Made by a program: the position numbers and the translations under genes
From: Adiantum capillus-veneris
Lineage: Eukaryota > Streptophyta > Polypodiopsida > Polypodiales > Pteridaceae
Direction: 5' to 3'
Length of the DNA stretch: 64,000 bases
Assembly (NCBI GenBank): GCA_014529385.2
Contig: CM043944.1
Coordinates: 177,407,240 to 177,471,239, forward strand
The notes under the pieces: generated by a model
What the model saw: the letters and a program-made list of their open reading frames with translations, nothing else
Database searches by the model: none
What the model was told of the DNA's origin: nothing
Shown here: positions 23,127 through 33,265 of the stretch, one piece after another
Numbering within the stretch: position 1 is the first letter of the stretch
Layout of the letters: each line of letters starts with the position of its first letter

Positions 23127-24000
23127 GATCACCTACATCGCTTAGCCTTAGACTAAAGTGTCGCTGACCTGGGGCTTTGCTGGATCGGAGGTGTTTCCTA
23201 GATCTTCTTTATGTTAGGCTCATTTGCACGGTTAGTGCATCGGGGGTTGAATGACCTACACAGCTAACGTGTTGGTGATCTTGCCTTGGCTTGGCCTAAA
23301 CACCCGATGCCGGGCATCGAAGAGGCATGGCGCCTAAACTGGTATGGTTGGTGTTGATACCCTACCACCTACTAGTATTTGGGATCCTTTCAGAGCTCGG
23401 GTTCATTGAGGGAGGCGAAGTGGCCTCACCTATGTTTGGCTCAGGTAGGATGGAGGTGTTCTAGCTCGCTCCCAGTAAAGTGAAATTCTCTCTGTCCGTA
23501 GTAGAGTGGAAGTGGATGGGTGGACCGATCGATCCCTACATAGGGTCCGGTGCTCTGCTATTTATTTTGTCATAATTTTTTTGATGTTATGGTATACCCA
23601 GCTTTTGTCATTGCATTAATACATGGTTTCCTATTCCTATTAGATGGGCATTTAAAGATTCTTTGTTGTCAATTCCTCATGACTCTGTGCACTCTATTTC
23701 ACCCTCCACTATATTCTCTCTCTCTCTCTTCCCGTAACGCGGTGTACACATATATTTACCCTCCACAATGTTATATTTTTTCTTGAGTACGCTTTCATTC
23801 ATAACACCCATTCAGGGGTAGTACTAGTTGCTAGGTACCTCTGGATGCAATCCGGCTATTGGCCTAAACTCCATGCTTGGTCGGGCGCTGAGAACTCTTC
23901 CCCTATGCAAATTCTTTCCAACTCTGATGTATATTAAAAATTGTGTAAATGTGTAAATTGTATATTCTGTGCATAGACCCCTAGGGAGGGGTATCTCTCA
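23127..24000 (+). repeat. Probable LTR end of element G2
   Basis: No gene. Ends ...GGGGTATCTCTCA and is followed two bases later by a primer-site-like sequence, so the right part is read as the 3' end of a 5' LTR. The left limit is not visible because F1-C's LTR abuts. Confidence 0.45.
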
Positions 24001-24002
24001 CC

Positions 24003-24015
24003 TCGTATCAGAGCC
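24003..24015 (+). promoter_or_regulatory. Primer site of G2 (initiator-Met type)
   Basis: TCGTATCAGAGCC differs by one base from TGGTATCAGAGCC, the usual plant initiator-Met tRNA primer site. Confidence 0.6.
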
Positions 24016-24045
24016 AATGCTTGAGGTCATAGGGATAGCCTAAAG

Positions 24046-24187
24046 TGTTGAGCTTATATGTGAAGCTACTCAATATATGGCTTCTCTATATATGGCACCC
24101 AGGTCCCCTCCATATATACATCATCTCATGTGTGTATTCTACACACTTTGGGGTTCTATTTCTGTGCTCTCTCTTTCTCTCTCAACA
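24046..24187 (+). repeat. 5' LTR of S1
   Basis: TGTTGAGC...CTCTCAACA with TATATATGG and CATATATACATC candidate TATA boxes. PBS TGGTATCAAAGC follows at once. Confidence 0.95.
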
Positions 24188-24199
24188 TGGTATCAAAGC

Positions 24200-25290
24200 A
24201 GTACATTTTTATTTTTGATTTTTCTCCTGATCAAAACCGATTTTGCAGAAACTACCCACCAAAGAGATCGGAATCGATGTGGTCTATAACTTTGCAGAAG
24301 GAAGTTTTTTCAAATTCTGCACCGATTTTGAGTTATCGTTCGCGGATTGCGTACATACCTAAAAAACAGTTTTTGCATTTTATTTTTGATTTTTCTGCTA
24401 ATTGAAAACGATTTTATAGAAACTACTTGAGTGAGGGACCGGAATCGATGTGGTCTACAACTTTGCAGAAGGAAGTTTTTTCAAATTCTACACCGATTTT
24501 GAGTTATTGTTCGCGGACTACGTACCTACCTAAAAAAAACAATTTCCGCGTTGTGTTTTTTATTTTTCTGCTAATTGAAAAAGATTTTACAGAAACAACA
24601 AATCAGGCAAGGGATTGGAATCGATGTGGTCTACAACTTTGCAGAAGGAAGTTTTTTCAAATTCTGCACCGATTTTGAGTTATCGTTCTTGGACTGTGTA
24701 CATACCTGAAAAGCAACTTCCGCTTTTTGTTTTTGATTTTTTTGCTAATTGAAAACAATTTTGCAGAAACTATCTATCGGGGGACCGGAATCGATGTGGT
24801 CTACAACTTTGCAGAAGGAAGTTTTTTCAAATTCTACACCAATTTTGAGTTATGATTCACGGACTGCGTACATGTCCGAAAAGGAAGTTTCGTTTTATGT
24901 TTTTGAATTTTTTGTTAATTAAAAATGATTTTGTAGAAACAACCCGCTAGAGGGAGCGGAATCGATGTAGTCTACAATTTGGCAGAATGAAGTTTTTTCA
25001 AATTCTGCACCGATTTTGAGTTATCGTTCGCGGAATGCGTACATACGTGAAAAGAAATTTTTGCTTTTTGTTTTTGATTTTTCTGCTAATTGAAAACGAT
25101 TTTGCAGAAACTACCCGCGCAAGGGATCGGAATCGATGTGGTCTATAACTTTGCAGATAAACTAGTCACTGCAGGCATCGAAATCGATGAGAAACTATTC
25201 GCTTGAGCCATCGGAATCGATGTGGTCTATAACCTTGTAGAAGAAAGTTTCTCTAAATTCTGCACCGATTTTGGGTTATCGTCTCGAACT
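24200..25290 (+). repeat. ~171-bp tandem array in S1
   Basis: Five units plus a diverged sixth. The phrase GATTTTGAGTTATCGTTC recurs near 24328, 24497, 24671, 24842 and 25013. ORFs of 70-91 codons here are repeat translations. Confidence 0.9.
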
Positions 25291-25559
25291 GCGAATATGT
25301 TTGAAAATCAAAATTTTACTTTTTGGTTTTGATTTTTCTCATAATTGAAAACTTCTCAATTATATTTTTTTCCCTCATCAATCATATATTTGTTACTGAC
25401 GTAACTTTGCTGCAGAAGCCAGTTACATTCCTATTCAGTCGAGCCGTTGATGATCGTCCAAATTCTATCGATCTACTGTTGGTACATGATCTTTTGTTAT
25501 ATGATATACTCGTTCATTGATTCTCGTATAATTATTCTTTTAGAGATATAGTTTACGTC

Positions 25560-26010
25560 GTTTTATTGATAATTTCTCATTGATAACATAGTGATTTTGA
25601 TGGTACTATGATGATGTTTTGTTAATACTTCGGTCATGGTGATTTTCATTGATACCATGATGATATTTCATTGATACCATGGTTATTCTCGGTGATGCCA
25701 TGATGATATTTCGTTGATACCATGGTGATTCCATGATGATATTTCGTTAATTCCATGCTGATTTTTGTTGATACCATGATGATGTTTTGTTGATACCATG
25801 ATTATTCTCGGTGATACCATGATGTTGTTTCGTTGATACCATGGTTATTCTCGGTGATACCATGATGTTGTTTCGTTGATACTATGGTTATTCTCGGTGA
25901 TGCCATGATGTTGTTTTGTTGATACAATGATTATTCTTGGTGATATCATGATGCTTTTCGTTGATACCATGATGATTTATTCATTTTTATTGATACAATG
26001 ATGATATTTT
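25560..26010 (+). repeat. Short repeats with TTGATACCATG in S1
   Basis: Degenerate ~35-bp units; the exact 11-mer TTGATACCATG occurs seven times. Its reverse complement CATGGTATCAA is the sequence spanning the 5' LTR/primer-site junction at 24186-24196. Confidence 0.85.
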
Positions 26011-26639
26011 GTTAATACTTTGATGGTATTCATTGATCACTACGTTGATAAATGTTGTTTTATGTAGTATATCATTTTCATTACGTGATCACACATTTTG
26101 TACTTTTACGTTCATACTTTATGTACTATATGTTGTCGTGCGTATATATGTCGTCAAAAGAGTGGCGTCGCGAACCATCTCTTATGGCATTGTGAACGTA
26201 ATTATTTCATTAACGATGCTAATAATTTTCATGACTATGTTTTTTTGAGTCTATGATCTATGTAGGATTGATCAAAGAATTGATTTTATGAAGACAAACT
26301 TGGTGACAATAAAAGATTTATGAAGATATGTTTGGTGATGCCGTATTGATAACAACATGAAGACATGTTTGGTGATGCGATATTGATGACAAGCTACACA
26401 GCAAATTCACGAAAACCCTTTTGATTACAAGCTAATCGATAGCCTTTACACCTCCTTATTGAACCTTTGTATTCATTATTGTATTTGATAGGATAGGAGT
26501 AATGTAACTCCTCATAAAATATTCATTGTAAAAGGAGTGATGTAGCTCCTCGTGAAATATTCATTGTAAAAGGAGTGATGTAGCTCCTCGTGAACATTTG
26601 TATATTCAATGATTTTTATAATATAACGGTGGGTGTATA

Positions 26640-26714
26640 TAGAGCTGTGGGTTTTTCCCTTGATCCCCCAAGGGTTTTTTCATCCACAGTTAGGGATCCT
26701 TATTTGAGCGGGGG
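26640..26714 (+). promoter_or_regulatory. S1 3' hairpin and polypurine tract
   Basis: CCCTTGATCCCCCAAGGG (6-bp stem) then TTTTTTCATCCACA, then TTATTTGAGCGGGGG directly before the 3' LTR. The block is conserved in S2 and S3. Confidence 0.8.
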
Positions 26715-26856
26715 TGTTGAGCTTATATGTGAAGCTACTCAATATATGGCTTCTCTATATATGGCACCCAAGTCCCCTCTATATATACATCATCTCATGT
26801 GTGTATTCTACACACTTTGGGGTTCTATTTCTGTGCTCTCTCTTTCTCTCTCAACA
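26715..26856 (+). repeat. 3' LTR of S1
   Basis: 142 bp, two differences from the 5' LTR (G to A and C to T). Confidence 0.95.
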
Positions 26857-27082
26857 TAAAGCCTGATACTAGTCGACTTAGTTATGCATCATGCACGCAT
26901 TAATGCATGCTGTTTGAGAAAGGATATTGTATTCATGATGCATCTATAAGTGACATTGGTTGATGGTACATGTTTGACTTGTCTTCTTGAGTGGAAGTTT
27001 TTGGTTTGAGTTATGGTAAAGTAACTGAAGTGTTCAACAATGACGATGTAGTTTTATTTGAATGTTTGTTTTGTAGTAACCA

Positions 27083-27469
27083 ATGGCTCCCAAAGTGACG
27101 TCTCAATGCTTTAGCCAAGTAAATGAGGTTTTGGCCATAGTGTTCAACAACATGGCAACACAATTGTCCAGGGATGAACAAGAACTCTTTTACTTAGAAG
27201 TTGGGACCAAAGTCTTTGGCATACCAATAAGCACAACTTGTTGGAAGAGTGTTGACCGTAGTTACCTTACCCGACACCAGGAACCTTTACGTCAATTCTT
27301 CATCTATATTGACGACATTCCAAGAGATTGGTTTGCGAATCTCAGACTACTTCAACTCAAAATATGGCTAGGCGTAGAAGACATGTTCTACTACTTGGTG
27401 ATGCGTTCCCAAATGTTAAGGATTGCCAAAGTTGCCAAGAATTTTGAAGCTCTTGCACCTGTCAAATAG
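27083..27469 (+). CDS. Unrecognised ORF inside G2 (128 aa)
   Basis: ATG at 27083 follows ~220 bp of non-coding DNA after S1. The protein is mixed, with no low complexity: FNNMATQLSRDEQELFYLEV, DDIPRDWFANLRLLQLKIWL, MLRIAKVAKNFEAL. It ends at TAG 27467. Coding-like text goes on in another frame (RVRDLREYPVMRVKRIFKEL) to about 27585, so the ORF may be the front of a longer broken gene. It sits between a G2 primer site and a gypsy gag, so it could be an extra G2 ORF or captured DNA. No family recognised. Confidence 0.4.
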   Translation: MAPKVTSQCFSQVNEVLAIVFNNMATQLSRDEQELFYLEVGTKVFGIPISTTCWKSVDRSYLTRHQEPLRQFFIYIDDIPRDWFANLRLLQLKIWLGVEDMFYYLVMRSQMLRIAKVAKNFEALAPVK

Positions 27470-27689
27470 GAAAAGAGAAGTTATAGGATAACTACAGACC
27501 ACATTATCGTGTGAGAGATCTGAGAGAATACCCTGTTATGAGAGTTAAAAGGATATTCAAAGAATTAACTCCAAGACACCCATAATATTGTAATGAAATC
27601 ATAAAGATCAAATTCTAATGAATAGAAGAAGCATAAACTTAGTTTTGGTTCACATGTGTACTACGTTTTCTCTCTTTTTCTTATCATAG

Positions 27690-28531
27690 ATGGATCTTAT
27701 TAATTGTCTTGATGAACTCCTGAGTGATTTTGCACAAATAATCTTTTTCAATTACGCAGTTGGATCAGTATCCATTGGGGAATTGAAGTGACTCAAGTTT
27801 CAAAGGGGACTAGGGATTTCCTTATACCCAAGACTTACGTAGCATGGGAGCTATATATTGAAGCTCAGCCCGAACATCAAACAAAAGTATCTGATAGATT
27901 TGTGACCAACCCACAGCTTTGGGTGAAGGAAAAGATCCAAGAAGGCGGTGTTAAAGTGCAAGGATATGTTCTTTACATTAACTTATGCTCTCTTTTGGAC
28001 ATACCGAGTCGTGAACTCATACTTAGTAAAAAGGTACTGATGCTAAAGCAAAGATAGGGCTTTTGTGAGAAGGTCATAATCAGAGTATGGAAGAAGTCAA
28101 ATGGCGGCAACCAATTCTATTATGTACCCGAGGATTGGTTCAATAGAGTCTATGGACCCATTCTCAAGTACAACCCTCACAATGTTACCATTACCTTTGA
28201 TGCCTATGAGAAACCAAGGTGCATTAGTGACTTTGCTCAAGCACAACTAATAGCAGTGAACCCGAGTAGATATTTCTACAGAAATGATGTAAATGAACAA
28301 CATGCCCATGTAAACTGTTTTAATGGATTACCACCCAAGGATGTGTCGCACAGGGAAGAATGGTATAAAGAGAAAGACATTATTTTTAGTGCACAAGTTG
28401 AAGTGCTAAACTTTGACACATGTGATGTGAACAAATATAGGGGTAGAACCTTAGTTGTAGGAACCAATAATTGGTTCATTGGACCCTTTTGTACTTATGT
28501 ATCTCCCAAGAAACACTATGTACCTTCTTGA
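27690..28531 (+). pseudogene. Unrecognised coding region with in-frame TAG
   Basis: From ATG 27690 (DLINCLDELLSDFAQIIFF) the reading shifts near 27785 into a frame that is open to 28531 except for one TAG at 28055 (KQR*GFCEK). Segments include KTYVAWELYIEAQPEHQTKV, NNPHNV-like and aromatic stretches, and NWFIGPFCTYVSPKKHY at the end. Composition is protein-like and rich in W, Y and F. I recognise no domain. The single TAG matches the CAG-to-TAG decay seen elsewhere. Confidence 0.4.
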
Positions 28532-28831
28532 TCTTCTATAGTTATAAACAAAAAAAAATGGTTTTTATATAACACATATTATTTTGAGGATATAATACTG
28601 AGTTTGAATCTTGGTTTTTATCCTTCTAACTGACATGAGTGATAGGGTGTGTGTGTAGATGATTTACATCTTACCTTTAGGGATATGGGCGGATATACTC
28701 TCTCGCCTTATGGTGGAAGAGCATCTCCAAACTAGAGTGGAAGTACAAAGACTTGTCGCTGCCATGCATAACGGGGAATAAAGAAAAAGGTTGATGTCTA
28801 TGAATTTCATTGTACCAAATACTTTTAGAGC

Positions 28832-29347
28832 TTGGTATCACTAATGTTGCAAGGAATCCGGAGTTTAGACCACCTCAACATAAACCTTCGCATGTGGGGT
28901 GTATCGAGTGAATACATTCTAAGCTGGGAAAGGAAATTGTTGTCACAAACTAAATATTGTATAAATGCGTATGAGCTTACATTAAAACCAACAAAGGAAA
29001 CCTGGATAGCTAGAAACATATTACCCTTAGTAATGGCTACGGGGTGTTTCAGCATTGTTATGTTTAATGTATGGGGACGACAATGCGAGAACAATTATCG
29101 ACATTCCTATAGTCCAATCCCTTGGAAGTTATTCTTCGACTTATTTGGAAGGTCACTAATCTACAACGCTCGCAATGTAAATATTTTATACAATGCCTAC
29201 AGCAGACCTCAGTGCCTTGCGGATTGTGCAAATATTCACAGCTCAGTTGGATGGGACACATCAGATGTGTTTCCAAAGGAATCATCTTTCTTCGATGACT
29301 ACTACTCCGGGTACAAGGCGATTATCCACATTGAAATGTACTTGTAA
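28832..29347 (+). CDS. Unrecognised ORF (up to 172 aa)
   Basis: Same frame as the preceding region. Reads LNINLRMWGVSSEYILSWER ... MATGCFSIVMFNVWGRQCEN ... DLFGRSLIYNARNVNILYNA. No signal peptide or clear membrane segment. The nominal start is not an argued start. Together with 27083-28531 it looks like the remains of one or two unknown proteins, and no recognisable enzyme motif is seen. Confidence 0.4.
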   Translation: MVSLMLQGIRSLDHLNINLRMWGVSSEYILSWERKLLSQTKYCINAYELTLKPTKETWIARNILPLVMATGCFSIVMFNVWGRQCENNYRHSYSPIPWKLFFDLFGRSLIYNARNVNILYNAYSRPQCLADCANIHSSVGWDTSDVFPKESSFFDDYYSGYKAIIHIEMYL

Positions 29348-29649
29348 CAAACAAATCTCTTACTCAAGAATGGTATGACTCACATGCCAATGAGGAGATG
29401 TTCTAGCCAAAGATCGTAAAGGAATGTTGGAGTCAACCATCAGACATACTGAAGGAATGGGACAACTATGCTCCATTGGTGGAAGGATGTCACAATGGTT
29501 ATTACCGAGTACATTATGTTAGAGTCGCTAGGATTTATTAGAGACTTTCAAAATACCTTGTAGACTTTTGAAAACCCGAAGTTTTGTGATATCAAAATTT
29601 AATTGATTTATTATTCCTTCTCCTAACTGCTTCTCATCTTATCTTAAAC

Positions 29650-30359
29650 GTCTATTCAAATTAGACCATTGCACAGAGAACATTGTTGATCCTAATGCTG
29701 TAACTTGGGATTATCTTAAGACCCAACTTAAGAAGAACTATCAAAACAAAGTTTATCATTCAAAATGTATGAATAAGTTTCTTGCTTGTACTCAAGGGAC
29801 CAGAGATCTAGAATCATACTACCAACATTTCTTAACCCTTGTCAAGTATGCTCCAGCGGGGATGACTCAAGAGGTTAAGGTAGCTCGATTCGTGTCAAGA
29901 CTACATAATCCTATCAAGACTAGACTCCAAATTCTTTGCCTTACCAATTTTGCAGATATCCTTTATGTAGGAAAACCCATTGAAATAGAGTTATCTACTA
30001 CCGGAAAGAGGAAACCAGAACCTGTTTTTGTTCGTGAAATCAAAATACCTTGTCCAAAGGAGGAACAAAGATCTGGAACTCCATAACAAAGAAGAGAGAG
30101 CTTATTACGTATGAAAGCTAAACAAGATCATTTATGCTACACTTGTTTTGATCCTGGTCATCAATCCAGGGATTGTCCCTTTAATAACTCAAGCTTCACA
30201 GGATTGGTGGACAATTATGAACATAGAAATTTCAATTCGAATCAAAATTATGGAAACTTTAGACCCAGGCCATTGGCAGTTCAGAGGAACTTTAATCAGC
30301 ATAACTTTAACCAGAACCAGAAACCGCCTCAAAACCAGGGGAATTTTAGACCAAGCTAA
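29650..30359 (+). pseudogene. gag: G2 gag: capsid end and zinc knuckle
   Basis: One frame from about 29680 to 30359, broken by a TAA at 30084. It reads DPNAVTWDYLKTQLKKNY, then ESYYQHFLTLVKYAPAGMTQ and RFVSRLHNPIKTRLQIL, the gypsy capsid C-terminus. A nucleocapsid knuckle, CYTCFDPGHQSRDC (CX2CX4HX4C), and an Asn/Gln/Phe-rich tail follow. The protein would package element RNA. pol is absent downstream, so G2 is truncated near 30.4 kb. Confidence 0.85.
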
Positions 30360-32402
30360 CCTAGACAAGGACAATGACATACAGCTATATTAAATCTAGT
30401 ATCTAATACTAAGAAAATGTGTTGAATACTTTGCTACCAATCACAATTAAGGTAGAGAAACATGGATGCCTGAAAGGGCAACAAGTAATGATAACAAACA
30501 AGAAATACCTGTTTGTGATGACCATAATCCTTGATTCGATGAGTGGATCTAACAAAGATTTCATGATGTGTGAAAGTTTGACTACTGCAATATATTCCTA
30601 TACACACTAGAAAACAATAGGAAATTACCTCTAGGAGGCATATCAATGGAAAGAGGCACCAACCCTTATTGAATAGAATCACAACAACATGAAGAACCCT
30701 AACCTATCTATTTGCACCCCCTATAGGGTCAAGGAAATATAATATAGTATATATTTGTTGGTAGTCATAAGGCTACAACTCTATTCTCATCATTTTCATG
30801 ATAAATACAGTCATCCTCAGTGAGACCATGGGTCCCATCTATGGAATCAAATAAATATTCCTTATCATCAAATGCACATATGTTCACTAAGAATTTCATT
30901 GGGCGTGGATATTCATGTTGCTTAAAATTATAGGTTGTGGTGAAATTGGAGAGATGTTCTCTATTGAGTAGGGATCACTCATGGTCAATAGACATATCAA
31001 CCATTCTAATTTTCCAAAATTTTCCTCACATGCTAGTTTATCTACCAAATCCCATTCAGAGGTAAGCACAAGGTAGACCATGTGAAACATTTGACAAAAG
31101 TAAAGAGGGTACCTCTCACCCAAGGTGGGAGTGGATCACTCTAGTGAACTAGATATATTTGTACACACAGATAGATTTTGTTAGTTTGTAAAGAATGTAA
31201 GGGTTGTGTCACTATGCATGATATTTCATTGTGAGTTTTGGTTTATGGACAAGCTCCTATAGGTTTTAATCTTGTCACTCTTTTACTTGTTGTTTGGTGG
31301 ATCGTGCTCTTTTACTTTTCTTATTATTATTATAAGGCTATATGTATACGTTCCCTAAGATTGGGAAGTTAAGAGGGGAACCAAGTAAATGATGGATGTC
31401 AATAAACACTCCCCCCTTCCTTGGGTAGATCATATTTTATAGAAAGACATCATTACCTTTGAAACCACTTGTTCCAAGTTGTGATGGGTGAATACTTTGA
31501 TCAATAGTTTTCTTCCACTCAAGGTGCTCTATCAAGTTGCAAGGGTGGCAATGTACTCTCCCATGATCTTACTTGTAGCATTTCTTTTGGTGATGAATTC
31601 ACAATGGGAGGTGCAAAACTTTCTTATTTTGATGTATATTTTTAATGGTAGGTGGAGGTTGTGTAGAAGCTTATATTTCTATGGATGAACGGCATGAAGA
31701 GCTAGAAGCTTCATTTGACTTCTCTATTCCTGATCCAGGTGATACAAATCGTTCCCACTTTGGTACCCAAGCTAGATCTGAAACACGTGGCAGTACTCCA
31801 TGATTTTTTTATTTCCACTATCTTCAATTGAATTTGGAGAACTACAAGATTTCTTATATGGATCTATAGGTGGCAGGGAGGAAATCAAGTTACATCTAGG
31901 TATCTAGATCTTATCATTATCATCATAGTAACCTTGGGCTTCCAATAGTCATTTAGGAATCCAGCACAAGGTATCCTTGCATTTCTTTGGGTGAGTGGAG
32001 CATTTTGGACAAGGCTTTTATTTTGAACACAATTGAGGATAGGAAGTGGTCATTAAAGAAGCTTGTCAAATCATGCTGAGTCTTGGGTGCCACATTCTTT
32101 GTTTTAGCCATGGAGATTGAAGTTCTAGAGGGTTGTGCTATGGATATAGATGTTTTAACCTCTTGGATCATCAATTTTTTGTTTTGTGTTCTCTCAGGAG
32201 GTAGTAACAAACGGAATGTTGCTTAATTGGTGGGACTGAGAGATGGTTTTTGTGTTTTGATACTCTCAATTTCCCAATCAATAGTACACTTAGTCCCAAA
32301 CATCCACTTTGACCCATGACCCAATTTCCATAATTGACAGAAGTGTGCAAGATTCTGAAGAAAAAAGTTTTCTTCTTATTAAAACCCTTGACTTGGATGG
32401 TA
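30360..32402. other. Unassigned AT-rich stretch
   Basis: Only short frames, none recognised. On the minus strand 32210-31953 and 32569-32290 read as weakly coding-like text that is split by S3, perhaps the 3' part of the gypsy whose integrase lies at 38185-38880. No LTR boundary is visible. Confidence 0.3.
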
Positions 32403-32407
32403 CTCTC

Positions 32408-32562
32408 TGTTGAGATGTAGAGAGAAAGAGAGAGAGAGAGAGAGAGAGGCGAGACAAGAGACACACCATATACGCTTCCAAAGACTGATTCATATTGAGG
32501 ACAAGATACAAATATATAGGTGAGACCAAGTTGAGTAGAGTGAGCCATATATAGCTCCAACA
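32408..32562 (-). repeat. 3' LTR of S3
   Basis: 155 bp; TGTTGGAGCTATATATGGC start in element orientation, with a GA/CT microsatellite near its end that is longer than in the other LTR. Confidence 0.93.
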
Positions 32563-32640
32563 CTCCCACTCAAACAAAGGTCTCTAGCTTTGGATGAAAA
32601 AACCCTTGGGGAGTTCAAGGGAAAAACCCAAGCCCCTATA
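32563..32640 (-). promoter_or_regulatory. S3 polypurine tract and hairpin
   Basis: In element orientation CCCTTGAACTCCCCAAGGG forms a stem-loop, then TTTTTTCATCCA, then TTTGTTTGAGTGGGAG meets the LTR. Same layout as in S1 and S2. Confidence 0.8.
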
Positions 32641-33265
32641 CAATGTGAAAATATGAACCAGCGATGATTATGTGAAAGTAAATTGTGCATCTATGTACAA
32701 ATATTCAAGTGACTTAGAGATCACAATGTGCAAATGTGGAGTGTGCATAGTGCATGGTACCTAAAAGATTACAATGTCATATGTACAAAGCTATTACAAT
32801 AGCAAAGAAGCTAATCTAGAAAGAGTGAGGCCAAAGCAAATCCAAGCTCCGAGCACAAGAGGATGAAACTTGACTCGTTGAGGCCTTTGTTCAAAATGTC
32901 TGCAATCATTTGGTCACTTGGATAGTGTTCAACCATAAAGTTCAAGGGAAAAACCCAAGCCCCTATACAATGTGAAAATATGAACCAGCGATGATTATGT
33001 GAAAGTAAATTGTGCATCTATGTACAAATATTCAAGTGACTTAGAGATCACAATGTGCAAATGTGGAGTGTGCATAGTGCATGGTACCTAAAAGATTACA
33101 ATGTCATATGTACAAAGCTATTACAATAGCAAAGAAGCTAATCTAGAAAGAGTGAGGCCAAAGCAAATCCAAGCTCCGAGCACAAGAGGATGAAACTTGA
33201 CTCGTTGAGGCCTTTGTTCAAAATGTCTGCAATCATTTGGTCACTTGGATAGTGTTCAACCATAA
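32613..33265. repeat. Exact 327-bp tandem duplication in S3
   Basis: 32613-32939 and 32940-33265 read identically. It duplicates the 3' untranslated part and the last ~40 codons of RNase H, giving a second short copy of the pol C-terminus (MVEHYPSDQMIADILNKGL). Confidence 0.92.

Larger units (their letters stand above)
24046..26856 (+). mobile_element. S1: complete young non-autonomous LTR element
   Basis: 2811 bp with 142-bp LTRs at 24046-24187 and 26715-26856 that differ at only two positions. A perfect target duplication, TAAAG, lies at 24041-24045 and 26857-26861. The primer site TGGTATCAAAGC (24188-24199) and purine tract GAGCGGGGG (26706-26714) are in place. The interior is five ~171-bp repeats, a short-repeat array and AT-rich filler; there is no gag, protease, RT or integrase. 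It landed just downstream of the G2 primer site. It must rely on proteins from another element, and S3-type copia is the likely donor. Confidence 0.95.

Noticed and set aside
24077-24678. ORFs of 70-91 codons in S1
   Set aside because: They are the 171-bp repeats read in frame, with the same peptide recurring; no domain.
25560-26010. CRISPR-like array
   Set aside because: Repeats are degenerate, spacers are themselves repeats, and the setting is a eukaryotic LTR element.
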